DNA from: Pseudomonadota bacterium
Lineage (GTDB): Bacteria > Myxococcota_A > Bradymonadia > Bradymonadales > GCA-2716585
Length of the DNA: 32,684 nt
Reading direction: 5' to 3'
Assembly: GCA_005804885.1 (NCBI GenBank)
Contig: SYOX01000164.1
Location: 1-32,684, forward strand
Shown here: positions 1 through 7,086 of the stretch, piece after piece
How the letters are laid out: each line of letters starts with the position of its first letter
Position numbering within the stretch: the stretch's first letter is position 1
Made by a program: the position numbers and the translations under genes
Notes under the pieces: model-generated
Seen by the model: the letters and a program-made list of their open reading frames with translations, nothing else
Told to the model about the DNA's origin: nothing
The model's database searches: none

Positions 1-1551
1 GGCGACGGCGGCGCGCAGGGCGGCGGCGATCTCTTCGAGGTGGGGCAGGGCGCCGGCGCGGGCCTCGATGGCGATGGCGGCGTGCTCCTGTCCGTCGACG
101 TCGATGGAGAAGGCGGCGGCGCAGCCGGTGCGCAGCATGGGGTGTGCGCCTTCGGCGGTGGCCTCGATGTCCTGGGGGTAGTGGTTGCGGCCTCGGACGA
201 TGATGAGGTCCTTGAGGCGGCCCAGGACGAAGAGCTGGCCGTGGCGGACGAAGCCCAGATCGCCGGTGCGCAGCCAGGGGCCGCCCTCGTCGGGGTCGAG
301 GCCGAAGGTCTGGAGGGTGTCGTCGGGGCGGCGCCAGTAGCCCTCGGCGACGCAGGGGCCGGCGACCTGGATCTCTCCGACGCGGTCTTGGGGGCAGGGG
401 GCGCCGCCTTCGGGGTCGATGATCCGGACGCGGGCCTCGGGGTGGAGGTCGCCGGAGGCGGCCACGGCGCGGCCGGCCTCGGGCGCCGCGGGCAGGACGT
501 GGCCGCGCTCCAGGGCGTCGGGGTCGAGGTGGAGGAGCCGCGGTGGGGCGTCGATGGGGCCGCCGCTGACGAAGAGGGTGGCCTCGGCCAGCCCGTAGCA
601 GGGGTAGAAGGCCTCGGGCTTGAATCCGCAGGGGGCGAAGCGCTCGGCGAAGCGGCGCAGGGTGTCGGGCTCGATGGGCTCGGCGCCGTTGAAGGCCAGG
701 CGCCAGGTGCTCAGGTCCAGCCTCGCCAGGGCCTCGTCGGTGACGCGCTGGGCGCAGAGGCGGTAGCCGAAGTTGGGGCCGCCGCAGTGGGTGCCGCCGA
801 AGCGCGTGATGGCGTCGAGCCAGACGACCGGATCGGCCAGGAAGTCCAGCGGGGAGAGGAGGGTGGCGGGGTGGCCGGCCAGGACGGAGACGAGGCTGGC
901 GCCGATCAGCCCCATGTCGTGGTAGAGGGGCAGCCAGTTGACCGCGTGGCTGTCCGGGCGCGCGCAGTCGAAGGCGCGGCGCATCAGGTCCATGTTCTCA
1001 AGCAGGTTGGCGTGGCTGACCACGACGCCGCGCGGCTCGCGGGTCGATCCCGAGGTGTACTGGAGGAAGGCGGTCGAGGAGGGCGTGATCGCGGGGGGGC
1101 GCCATGAGTCGCCGGCGCCTGGCCCCCGGGGTTCCACCATCCAGGTCATCTTCGCCAGCGCCGGGGTCTGCTCAAGGACAAAGGTGAAGAGGTCGCGGAT
1201 GGCCGGGGTGGTCATGACGATGTCGGCGCCGGCGTCCTCGGCGATGACCTGCAGGCGCGGCAGGGTGCGGGCCAGCCGGGTCGGATCGGGGGGGTAGGCC
1301 GGGACCGCGACGCAGCCGCCGTAGGCGCAGCCGAAGAAGCCGGCCAGGAAGTCCAGGCCCGGCGGGTAGAGCAGCAGGATCCGGTCGCCAGGGCGCGCGC
1401 GCTCGGCCAGGGCCGCCCCGACGGCGCGGGCGCGCTCGGCCATGGCGCGGTAGCCGACGCGCTCGTCGCCGGCCCGGGTCACGAAGGTGTAGCCGACGCC
1501 CTCGGGGACCCGCTCTCCGGCGCGCTCCAGCGCAGAAACGAGCGTCTTCAT
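1..1551 (-). CDS. Fatty acyl-AMP ligase (FAAL), C-terminus beyond left edge
   Basis: Adenylate-forming enzyme expected to activate a fatty acid as acyl-AMP for loading onto an acyl carrier protein of a lipid, polyketide or lipopeptide pathway. Read on the minus strand from ATG at 1551, the frame stays open for 517 codons to the window edge. Seen: the P-loop-like FLQYTSGST, then VVSHANL, WLPLYHDMGLIG, GGPNFGYRLC, the CYGLAEATLF block, GEIQVAGPCVAEGYW, WLRTGDLGF and the hinge-region LGRLKDLIIVRGRNHYPQDIE. YHDMGLIG together with NHYPQDIE is typical of FAALs rather than ordinary acyl-CoA ligases. FAALs are usually near 580 residues, so roughly 60 C-terminal residues are missing. The P-loop reads STREPRG where STxxPKG is usual. 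No carrier protein or synthase is visible; these could lie to the left. Confidence 0.93.
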   Translation of the reverse strand, partial: MKTLVSALERAGERVPEGVGYTFVTRAGDERVGYRAMAERARAVGAALAERARPGDRILLLYPPGLDFLAGFFGCAYGGCVAVPAYPPDPTRLARTLPRLQVIAEDAGADIVMTTPAIRDLFTFVLEQTPALAKMTWMVEPRGPGAGDSWRPPAITPSSTAFLQYTSGSTREPRGVVVSHANLLENMDLMRRAFDCARPDSHAVNWLPLYHDMGLIGASLVSVLAGHPATLLSPLDFLADPVVWLDAITRFGGTHCGGPNFGYRLCAQRVTDEALARLDLSTWRLAFNGAEPIEPDTLRRFAERFAPCGFKPEAFYPCYGLAEATLFVSGGPIDAPPRLLHLDPDALERGHVLPAAPEAGRAVAASGDLHPEARVRIIDPEGGAPCPQDRVGEIQVAGPCVAEGYWRRPDDTLQTFGLDPDEGGPWLRTGDLGFVRHGQLFVLGRLKDLIIVRGRNHYPQDIEATAEGAHPMLRTGCAAAFSIDVDGQEHAAIAIEARAGALPHLEEIAAALRAAVA

Positions 1552-1657
1552 CCGTCCACCCACCGCTGACCCCCCCATCCTCCCGTCGGGAGGGCGCGCG
1601 GTCCCTCCGCGAGCGCCCCATGCTCGCGCATGGGGCTCCGGTTTGTCCAGGCACGCA

Positions 1658-1724
1658 CTCCACCCCCTGTCCCCCTCCTCGTTCCACGAGGAGGGGGGAC
1701 TCTTGAATTACGGCTTCGGGTGGA
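1658..1724 (+). repeat. Hairpin repeat copy A (forward)
   Basis: Starts CTCCACCCCCTGTCC. It contains an 11-bp stem, CCCCCTCCTCG / CGAGGAGGGGG, around a 5-nt loop. It is followed by a tail resembling GAATTACGG..GGTGGA. The same core recurs three more times in this intergenic block. Confidence 0.85.
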
Positions 1725-1731
1725 TCGCACA

Positions 1732-1798
1732 CTCCACCCCCTGTCCCCCTCCTCGCTGCGCAAGGAGGGGGAACGCTCGTATTCCGGGCAAGGTGGAT
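1732..1798 (+). repeat. Hairpin repeat copy B (forward)
   Basis: Same start (CTCCACCCCCTGTCC). The 9-bp stem CCCCCTCCT / AGGAGGGGG encloses the loop CGCTGCGCA, followed by CGCTCGTATTCCGG and GGTGGAT. It lies 74 bp after the start of copy A, in the same orientation. Confidence 0.85.
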
Positions 1799-1909
1799 AG
1801 GGGGTGGGCTCGTTGGGTGGGCATGATGATTCGGGGGTGGGCCGCAGCAGCCATTGCCGGGATCGGTGGCCGCCTGGGGCGGGTCGTGATGTCGTCGGGG
1901 CGGGACCCG

Positions 1910-1939
1910 ATCCACCGTGCCCGTAATACGAGCGTCCCC
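1910..1939 (-). repeat. Partial tail of the hairpin repeat (reverse)
   Basis: TCCACCGTGCCCGTAATACG followed by AGCGTCCCC matches the tail of copy C in the same orientation, but the hairpin core is absent. It appears to be a truncated copy. Confidence 0.7.
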
Positions 1940-1940
1940 G

Positions 1941-2008
1941 ACCCACCGTGTCCGTAATACGAGCGTCCCCCCTCCTTGCGCAGCGAGGAGGGGGACAGGG
2001 GGTGGAGT
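1941..2008 (-). repeat. Hairpin repeat copy C (reverse)
   Basis: Reverse orientation of copies A and B: tail CCACCGTGTCCGTAATACG, stem CCCCCTCCT / AGGAGGGGG with loop TGCGCAGCG, then ACAGGGGGTGGAG. The loop is the exact reverse complement of the copy B loop. Confidence 0.85.
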
Positions 2009-2013
2009 GCCGA

Positions 2014-2109
2014 ACCACCGTGTCCGTAATTCAAGGGTTCCCCCCCCCTTGCGCCGCGAGGGCAGTGCCCTTCGGGAGGCAGTGCCTCTCGGGGGACAGG
2101 GGGTGGAGT
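2014..2109 (-). repeat. Hairpin repeat copy D (reverse, expanded core)
   Basis: Reverse orientation. It has the same CCACCGTGTCCGTAATTC tail and the same terminal ACAGGGGGTGGAG as copy C. The core is about 28 bases longer and contains a short internal duplication around GGCAGTGCC. This looks like a copy that has acquired an inner insertion. Confidence 0.75.
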
Positions 2110-2186
2110 GTGCGGCGCTCCCTTGACTGCGGCGTGGGGTGGGGTCAGGCTTCGCGGGGGCACGGTGCCCTGCGGGGATCGAGGGG

Positions 2187-3149
2187 GTGGGTTTGGAGCA
2201 GCTCGACGGTTGCTGGCGCGGCTTGAGAGGGCTGGCGGCGGCGGTCAAGGCGTCTGGGGACTCGGCCGGGGCGCGCTGGGGCCTCGATCTCGACCGTGGG
2301 GTCGTGGTGAGCCCCGCAGCGTCGGGGCAGGCGCGGGGCGTCGAGGGCGTGGACGTGTGGATCGACGCTCGGGCGGGGGTGGAGCCCCCGGAGGGCGACG
2401 GGCGGGCGTGGTTCGTGGATGAGGGCGGGCCGAGGCTGTCGGAGGTCAGGGCCGGGGGGCTGTCGGCGGCGGCGGTGTCGATGCTCGGGCTCTACGGGGT
2501 GTACGCGCTGTCGGCGCTGCGGGCGCGGAGGCTGGGGCGGTCGGTGACGGTGGGGCACTTCGCGCAGTCGCTCGACGGTCGGATCGCGACGGCGACGGGG
2601 GACTCGCGCTGGATCGGGGACAGGGCCAACCAGGTGCACGCGCACCGGATGCGGGCGCTCTGCGACGGGATCCTGGTCGGGATCGGGACGGCGCGGCGGG
2701 ATCGGCCGCGGCTCAACGTGCGGCACGTCGAGGGCGACGACCCCGTGCGGATCGTGCTCGGCGGCCACGCGGGGGAGGTCGAGGGGCTCGCCGGGGCCTC
2801 GGGGGCGCCCCTGTGGCTCGTGGGCGCGGGTGAGGCCAGGGGCGTGGAGGTGATCGAGGCGGAGGGGGCGGTGGCGCCGGAGGTGTTGCTGCGGCTGTTT
2901 TTCGAGCGGGGGATCGAGACGATCTACATCGAGGGCGGGCAGGAGACGACCTCGGGCTTTCTGGCGGCGGGGATGCTGGACGTGGTGCAAGTCCACGTGT
3001 CGCCTATTGTTCTGGGGGGAGGGCAGAGCGGGTTTGCGCTCGATGGGATCGAGCGGGTGGAGCAGGCGGTGCGCTTTGCGCGCTCGGCCTTCGTGCCGGT
3101 GGGGGAGGGGGTGATGTTCGTGGGGGTTGGCCCCCTGGTGGGCCGGTGA
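2187..3149 (+). CDS. RibD C-terminal (pyrimidine/dihydrofolate reductase-like) domain protein
   Basis: Probable NAD(P)H-dependent reductase of the RibD C-terminal/DHFR-like fold. The reductase domain covers about residues 118-320: VGHFAQSLDGRIA, GDSRWI, then HRMRALCDGILVGIGTARRDRP and the later YIEGGQETTSGFL. These are the substrate- and cofactor-site blocks of the family. The first ~115 residues have neither the HAE nor the PCxxxxxC zinc motif of the RibD deaminase domain, so this is a reductase without the deaminase half. The GTG at 2187 was chosen because GGGATCGAGGG precedes it; an ATG at 2139 in frame is possible. The stop overlaps the start of the dehydrogenase gene (GTGA), implying translational coupling. 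The substrate is unknown. The downstream PTPS homologue suggests a pterin- or flavin-like intermediate, which is inference. Confidence 0.85.
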   Translation: MGLEQLDGCWRGLRGLAAAVKASGDSAGARWGLDLDRGVVVSPAASGQARGVEGVDVWIDARAGVEPPEGDGRAWFVDEGGPRLSEVRAGGLSAAAVSMLGLYGVYALSALRARRLGRSVTVGHFAQSLDGRIATATGDSRWIGDRANQVHAHRMRALCDGILVGIGTARRDRPRLNVRHVEGDDPVRIVLGGHAGEVEGLAGASGAPLWLVGAGEARGVEVIEAEGAVAPEVLLRLFFERGIETIYIEGGQETTSGFLAAGMLDVVQVHVSPIVLGGGQSGFALDGIERVEQAVRFARSAFVPVGEGVMFVGVGPLVGR

Positions 3150-4135
3150 GCGAGGCGAGGGGCTTCTGGTGGCGCTCCGCGGGCGCGGGGGAGATCCTGG
3201 GTGAGCCGCTTGGCGTGCTGGGGCAGGGGGAGTGCCTGATCGCGGCGCGGTGCTCGTCGATCAGCCTGGGGACGGAGCGCCTGGTCGCCACGGGGCAGGT
3301 CCCGGAGGCGATGGGCGAGGCGATGCGGTGCCCGCACATGGGCGGCGCCTTCCCCTTCCCGGTCAAGTACGGCTACTCGCTGGTGGGGGAGGTGATCGAG
3401 GGGCCGGCGTGGCTGCTGGGGCGGCTGGTGCATGCGCTGCACCCGCACCAGGATCGGTGCAGGGTGGCGGCGGCCGAGGTCTTCGAGGTGCCCGAGGGGG
3501 TGACGGAGGAGCGCGCGACGCTGGCCAGCAACCTGGAGACGGCGGTGACGGCGCTGTGGGACGCGCGGGTGCTGGTGGGCGAGCGGGCGCTGGTGGTGGG
3601 CTTCGGGATCGTCGGGTCGCTGATCGCCCGCTTGCTGGCCTCGGTGCCAGGCGTCCGGCTCGTCGTGGCGGACAGCTCGCCTGAGAAGCTGGCGATGGCG
3701 CAGGCGATGGGCTTCGAGGCCACGGCGCCGGGCGAGCTGTCCGGCGGCTTTGACCTGGCCTTCCACGCCAGCGGGTCGTCGGGGGGCTTGCAGGCGTCCA
3801 TCGATCAGGTCGGCTTCGAGGGGCGCGTGATCGAGGTGAGCTGGTATGGGTCGCGGGCCGTGGAGGTCCACCTGGGCGCGACCTTCCACAGCCAGCGCAA
3901 GTCGATCCTGTGCTCGCAGGTCTCGAACCTGCCGCCGCACCAGCGCGGTCGCTGGGATTACCGCCGCCGCAAGGCGCTGGTCTTTGACCTGCTCAAGGAC
4001 CCGGGCTTCGACGCGCACCTGACCGACAGGATCGCCTTCGAGGCGCTGCCCGGGTGGTTCTCGAGGGCCCTGGCCGATCCGCCTGTCTCGCTGGCCCAGC
4101 TGGTGGTATACGAGGGCCAGGTGGAGCGAGCTTGA
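3146..4135 (+). CDS. MDR-family (zinc-type) dehydrogenase without structural zinc site
   Basis: Medium-chain dehydrogenase/reductase of 329 residues, presumably an NAD(P)(H) oxidoreductase. The N-terminal GroES-like half has the SISLGTER segment (residues 38-45) and KYGYSLVGEV (74-83). The Rossmann half shows VVGFGIVGSL with the GxGxxG glycines at 152, 154 and 157, followed by an acidic strand end (VVADSS). The four-cysteine structural zinc lobe of alcohol dehydrogenases is absent. The ISxGTE and LHPHQD blocks resemble the BchC-like branch of the superfamily. The GTG start lies within the previous stop codon region (4-base overlap), so the gene is coupled to the RibD-like gene. The substrate cannot be read from sequence. 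The neighbours argue for a heterocycle-modifying pathway. Confidence 0.85.
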   Translation: MSEARGFWWRSAGAGEILGEPLGVLGQGECLIAARCSSISLGTERLVATGQVPEAMGEAMRCPHMGGAFPFPVKYGYSLVGEVIEGPAWLLGRLVHALHPHQDRCRVAAAEVFEVPEGVTEERATLASNLETAVTALWDARVLVGERALVVGFGIVGSLIARLLASVPGVRLVVADSSPEKLAMAQAMGFEATAPGELSGGFDLAFHASGSSGGLQASIDQVGFEGRVIEVSWYGSRAVEVHLGATFHSQRKSILCSQVSNLPPHQRGRWDYRRRKALVFDLLKDPGFDAHLTDRIAFEALPGWFSRALADPPVSLAQLVVYEGQVERA

Positions 4136-4148
4136 GGCAGGAGGGGGG

Positions 4149-4544
4149 ATGGAGGAGTCGATGTTCAGGGTGGGGGTGAGGGATCACGTGATGATCGCGC
4201 ACTCGTTGGGGAGCCCGACCTTCGGGCCGGCGCAGGGGGTCCACGGGGCCACCTACGTCATCGACGTGGTCTTCTCCAGGCCGACGCTGGACGGTGACAA
4301 CATCGTCATCGACATCGCGCGGGCGCACGAGATCCTGGGGGAGATCAAGGGGTTGCTGAACTACAAGAACCTCGACGAGGTCGAGGTTTTTGCGGGCCAG
4401 ATCACGACGACGGAGTTCCTGGCGCGGTGGATCCACGGCCAGATCGCGGCGCGGGTGGTGGGCTTCTTCGCGGGCGGGTTGAGGGTGACGCTGAACGAGT
4501 CGCACGTGGCCTGGGCGAGCTTTGAGGGGCCGGTGGGCGGCTGA
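4149..4544 (+). CDS. Divergent PTPS/QueD homologue lacking standard catalytic residues
   Basis: 131 residues of the 6-pyruvoyl-tetrahydropterin synthase/6-carboxy-tetrahydropterin synthase fold. Kept: the first zinc His (IAHS, H18), a His at the HGH position (VHGATY, H32), the NLDEV segment, TTTEFLA and the Glu of LNESHVAW. Changed: the second His of HGH is Ala34, no Cys precedes it (FGPAQGVHG), and the LDH catalytic pair reads LNY. It therefore probably does not perform the usual reaction. I recall actinobacterial homologues with the same HGAT and LNY spellings, which would make this a conserved subfamily rather than decay. AGGAGG precedes ATG 4149. A second ATG at 4161, preceded by GGAGGAG, is an equally good start. 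Confidence 0.85.
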   Translation: MEESMFRVGVRDHVMIAHSLGSPTFGPAQGVHGATYVIDVVFSRPTLDGDNIVIDIARAHEILGEIKGLLNYKNLDEVEVFAGQITTTEFLARWIHGQIAARVVGFFAGGLRVTLNESHVAWASFEGPVGG

Positions 4545-4571
4545 GCGGGGTTCTTGTCGGGGGGGCGCGCG

Positions 4572-5720
4572 GTGGCGTTGACGATCTCTCGGGCCGAGGC
4601 GCGGCGGCTGATGCTGGGGCAGGCCGGCTTGCTGTCGATGCGGCCCGAGGCTGGCCGCGAGGGCGTGCGTTCGATGCTGTCGGCGCTGCGCTGCGTGCAG
4701 CTCGATCCGCTCGACCCGATGGGGACGAACGCCGATCTGGTGGCGATGGCGCGGGTCGAGGGGGTGGGGCGGGGTGACATCCACCGCCACGCGCACCCGG
4801 GGGCCTTTGAGCACTTCGCCAAGGAGCGGTGTCTGCTGCCGGGGTCGGCCTTCCCTTATTACCGGGACAAGATCGCGATGACGCCGTGGTGGCGGCTGGG
4901 CGAGCGGCTCAAGCGGCTGTCGCAGGGCCTCATCGACGAGGTGCTGGCCGAGGTCGAGGCGCGCGGGCCGGTGGAGGCGGGGGCGCTGGAGGACAGGGGC
5001 CAGGTCAGGCCGCTGGACTGGAGCGGGTGGAAGGGGACGTCGAAGGCGGCGTCGATGGCGGTCGAGGTGCTCTGGACGCGGTGTCAGATCGTGGTGTGCG
5101 GGCGCTCGGAGGGCGGGCGCAAGCTCTACGACGTGCCGAGGCGCGCGCTGCCGGAGGTCTTTGACGCGCCGGGGGGAGACTTTGACCGGTGGGCCTTGCT
5201 GGAGCGGGTGGAGGCGGCCGGGATGCTGTCGAGGGCGTCGGGGCCGCACTGGTCGATGCTCTCGGAGGTGCGGACGGGGCCGCTGGTGGGGGAGCTGATC
5301 GAGGAGGGGCGGATCGAGGAGGTGGAGGTCGAGGGATCGCGCAGGCCCTACCTGATCCCGGCGGGGGCGCTGTCGCGGCCCTTCGGGGAGCCCGACGAGC
5401 GGCTGCGGATCCTGGGTCCGCTGGACCCGCTGATCTGGGATCGCGGGCTGGTCGAGCAGGCCTTCGGCTTTGAGTACCTGTGGGAGGTGTACAAGCCAGC
5501 CCAGAAGCGTCGCTGGGGCTGGTACGTCTGCCCGCTGCTGCACCGCGGGGCCTTCGTGGGGAGGATCGAGGCGCGGATCAAGGAGGGGGAGCTGGCGGTG
5601 GAGAGGCTCTGGGTCGAGGCGGGGGCGGAGCTCGATCTGGGGGAGCTCAACAGGGCGCTTGAGCGGCACGCGGCGGCCTGCGGGGTGGGCTCGCGCCCGG
5701 TGGGCGGCCCGACGGGTTGA
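4572..5720 (+). CDS. Winged-helix DNA-binding protein of the YcaQ/AlkX (HTH_42) family
   Basis: 382 residues. Members of this family include DNA glycosylases that release bulky alkyl or crosslinked bases (AlkZ, AlkX/YcaQ). The signature VQLDPLD..GTNADL (residues 42-56) contains the QxD spelling found in the AlkX/YcaQ branch, with Q43 and D45 as candidate catalytic residues. Further family blocks are AFEHFAKERCLLP, the W..K..RRWGWYVCPLL stretch near residue 310, and FVGRIEARI. The GTG at 4572 follows GGGGG at suitable distance; a TTG at 4554 is in frame. It starts 27 bases after the PTPS homologue and could be co-transcribed, though its job is likely DNA repair and unrelated to the pterin-like genes. 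It is convergent with the next kinase gene (19-base gap). Confidence 0.85.
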   Translation: MALTISRAEARRLMLGQAGLLSMRPEAGREGVRSMLSALRCVQLDPLDPMGTNADLVAMARVEGVGRGDIHRHAHPGAFEHFAKERCLLPGSAFPYYRDKIAMTPWWRLGERLKRLSQGLIDEVLAEVEARGPVEAGALEDRGQVRPLDWSGWKGTSKAASMAVEVLWTRCQIVVCGRSEGGRKLYDVPRRALPEVFDAPGGDFDRWALLERVEAAGMLSRASGPHWSMLSEVRTGPLVGELIEEGRIEEVEVEGSRRPYLIPAGALSRPFGEPDERLRILGPLDPLIWDRGLVEQAFGFEYLWEVYKPAQKRRWGWYVCPLLHRGAFVGRIEARIKEGELAVERLWVEAGAELDLGELNRALERHAAACGVGSRPVGGPTG

Positions 5721-5739
5721 GGGGCTTTGCGCGGCCCGA

Positions 5740-6855
5740 TCAGGCCTCGGGGTCGTCCTTGGGGGGCCTGGGGGTGGCGACGACGGTGGTCAGGGCGCTG
5801 TGGGGGGAGCTGTCCTGGCGGACTTCGAAGAAGGGCAGCGGGACCTTGAGGTCAAGGGGGACGGACATGGGGATCGACATCCGGTGGTTGCGCAGGGCCT
5901 GGGCGAAGTGGGCCGCGTCGCGGAAGCGGTCTTCGGGCTTCTTGGCCAGGGCGCGGCGGATGGCGGCGCCGAAGAAGGTCTGGTTGTAGGGCGCGGGCAG
6001 GTCGGGGATGGGGGCGCTGACCTGCTTGACGACGGTGTCCATGGCGTTGTTGCCGCGGATGGGCTCGCGGCCGGTGAGCATCTTGAAGGCGATGCAGCCC
6101 ATGGCGTAGACGTCGAGCGCGGGCGTGATGTCGGGCCTGTCGCTGGCCTGCTCGGGGGCCATGTACTCGGGGGTGCCGGCCACGAAGCCGGTGTCGGTCA
6201 GGCGAGCGAACATGGCCGAGTCCCAGTCGCCCTTGAAGGCCTTGGCGATGCCGAAGTCGAGGACCTTGATCGTGGGCTTGTCGTCGAGCCGCCGGTCGTC
6301 GCAGACGAAGATGTTGCTGGGCTTCAGATCCCGGTGGACGATGCCCCTTCTGTGGGCCTCGGCCAGCGCGTCGAGGGCCTGCGTGATGACGTAGAGGGTC
6401 AGGGCGGCGCCCTGGGGGCCGGATTCCTTGAGGATCTTGGACAGGTCGCGGCCCTTGAGCAGCTCCATGACGGCGAAGGGGAGGCCGACGGGATCGGCGC
6501 TCTGGCCTTCCGCGCGGGCCCCGACGTGGAGGCCTGAGTCGAGGAAGCGGACCACGCCGGGGTGGTTGAGCTGGGCGATGAGGCTGGCTTCGCGCTCGAA
6601 GCGCTCCAGGACGCTGTCGATGACCATGACATCGGGGCGCAGGAGCTTCAGGGCGACCACCTGACCCGGCTTGTCCCGATCCCTCGCCTCGAACACGACC
6701 CCGAAGCCGCCCCGGCCCACCTCGGCCACGATCTCGTAGCGCCCCTCGATGAGGTCGCCAGGGGCAGGGATGGGGGTGACGGTCCACATGTCGAGGTCCA
6801 GGCTCCTTGTCCACGCCACGGGCGCGCCGGCAGTGTACCGCGGCGCCCCGCGCAT
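5740..6855 (-). CDS. Hanks-type Ser/Thr protein kinase, soluble
   Basis: 371-residue protein kinase with a complete active site. After a ~40-residue N-terminal lead come GRYEIVAEVGRGGFGVVFEA (glycine loop), VALK (ATP lysine), HRDLKPSN (catalytic loop), DFG, and GTPEYMAPE (activation segment end). The C-terminal tail of about 60 residues is proline- and serine-containing, and no transmembrane segment follows the kinase domain, so it should act in the cytoplasm. ATG 6855 was chosen because AGGAAG lies five bases upstream; TTG 6888 and ATG 6789 are in-frame alternatives. It is divergent from the large kinase at 7087. The inverted repeat at 6870-6887 lies 15 bases upstream of this start. Confidence 0.92.
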   Translation of the reverse strand: MRGAPRYTAGAPVAWTRSLDLDMWTVTPIPAPGDLIEGRYEIVAEVGRGGFGVVFEARDRDKPGQVVALKLLRPDVMVIDSVLERFEREASLIAQLNHPGVVRFLDSGLHVGARAEGQSADPVGLPFAVMELLKGRDLSKILKESGPQGAALTLYVITQALDALAEAHRRGIVHRDLKPSNIFVCDDRRLDDKPTIKVLDFGIAKAFKGDWDSAMFARLTDTGFVAGTPEYMAPEQASDRPDITPALDVYAMGCIAFKMLTGREPIRGNNAMDTVVKQVSAPIPDLPAPYNQTFFGAAIRRALAKKPEDRFRDAAHFAQALRNHRMSIPMSVPLDLKVPLPFFEVRQDSSPHSALTTVVATPRPPKDDPEA

Positions 6856-6869
6856 TGCGACTTCCTGCC

Positions 6870-6887
6870 TGACCTGGACAAAGGTCA
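6870..6887. promoter_or_regulatory. Inverted repeat between divergent kinase genes (operator candidate)
   Basis: TGACCT-GGACAA-AGGTCA: perfect 6-bp arms with a 6-base spacer, in the 231-base space between two divergent kinase starts. Its geometry suits a dimeric regulator or a 5' UTR hairpin. No regulator is assigned. Confidence 0.35.
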
Positions 6888-7086
6888 AGATCTACGCCCG
6901 CTTATGATGCAGCCGCCCCCTTTGCCCCACGCTCACGCCTTGTCCTCCCGGCGCGTCGGGCGTAGGATGGGCGCGGCTGAAGTTTGTTTCAGGCTATCGC
7001 GGCGCGATCTTCATACGAAGGTGGGCTCTGCGCTCGGCGGGCGTCGCTTTGGTGCGAGGCCGCCGACGGCATTGCGAGGGTGGGTG

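Larger units (their letters stand above)
1552..2186. other. Intergenic block with no convincing gene; hairpin-repeat rich
   Basis: About 630 bases lie between the divergent FAAL gene and the RibD-like gene. Short frames exist on both strands, but they are translations of the repeats described separately and have no family resemblance or ribosome-binding context. The block must also hold the promoters of both flanking genes; no consensus -35/-10 pair could be assigned. Confidence 0.7.

Noticed and set aside
1548..2226. Several short overlapping frames on both strands (for example 1643-1957, 1708-2163, 1948-2226)
   Set aside because: They all decode the hairpin repeats (recurring PPPCAARRG-type peptides in several frames), so the DNA, not a protein, is the repeated unit.
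1172..2248. 358-codon minus-strand frame reaching into the FAAL gene
   Set aside because: The true FAAL frame starts at 1551 and carries every adenylation motif. This other frame is translated repeat plus shadow.
3993..5669. 558-codon minus-strand frame opposite the PTPS-like and AlkX-like genes
   Set aside because: Arg/Pro/His/Leu-rich shadow across two well-supported plus-strand genes and the gap between them.
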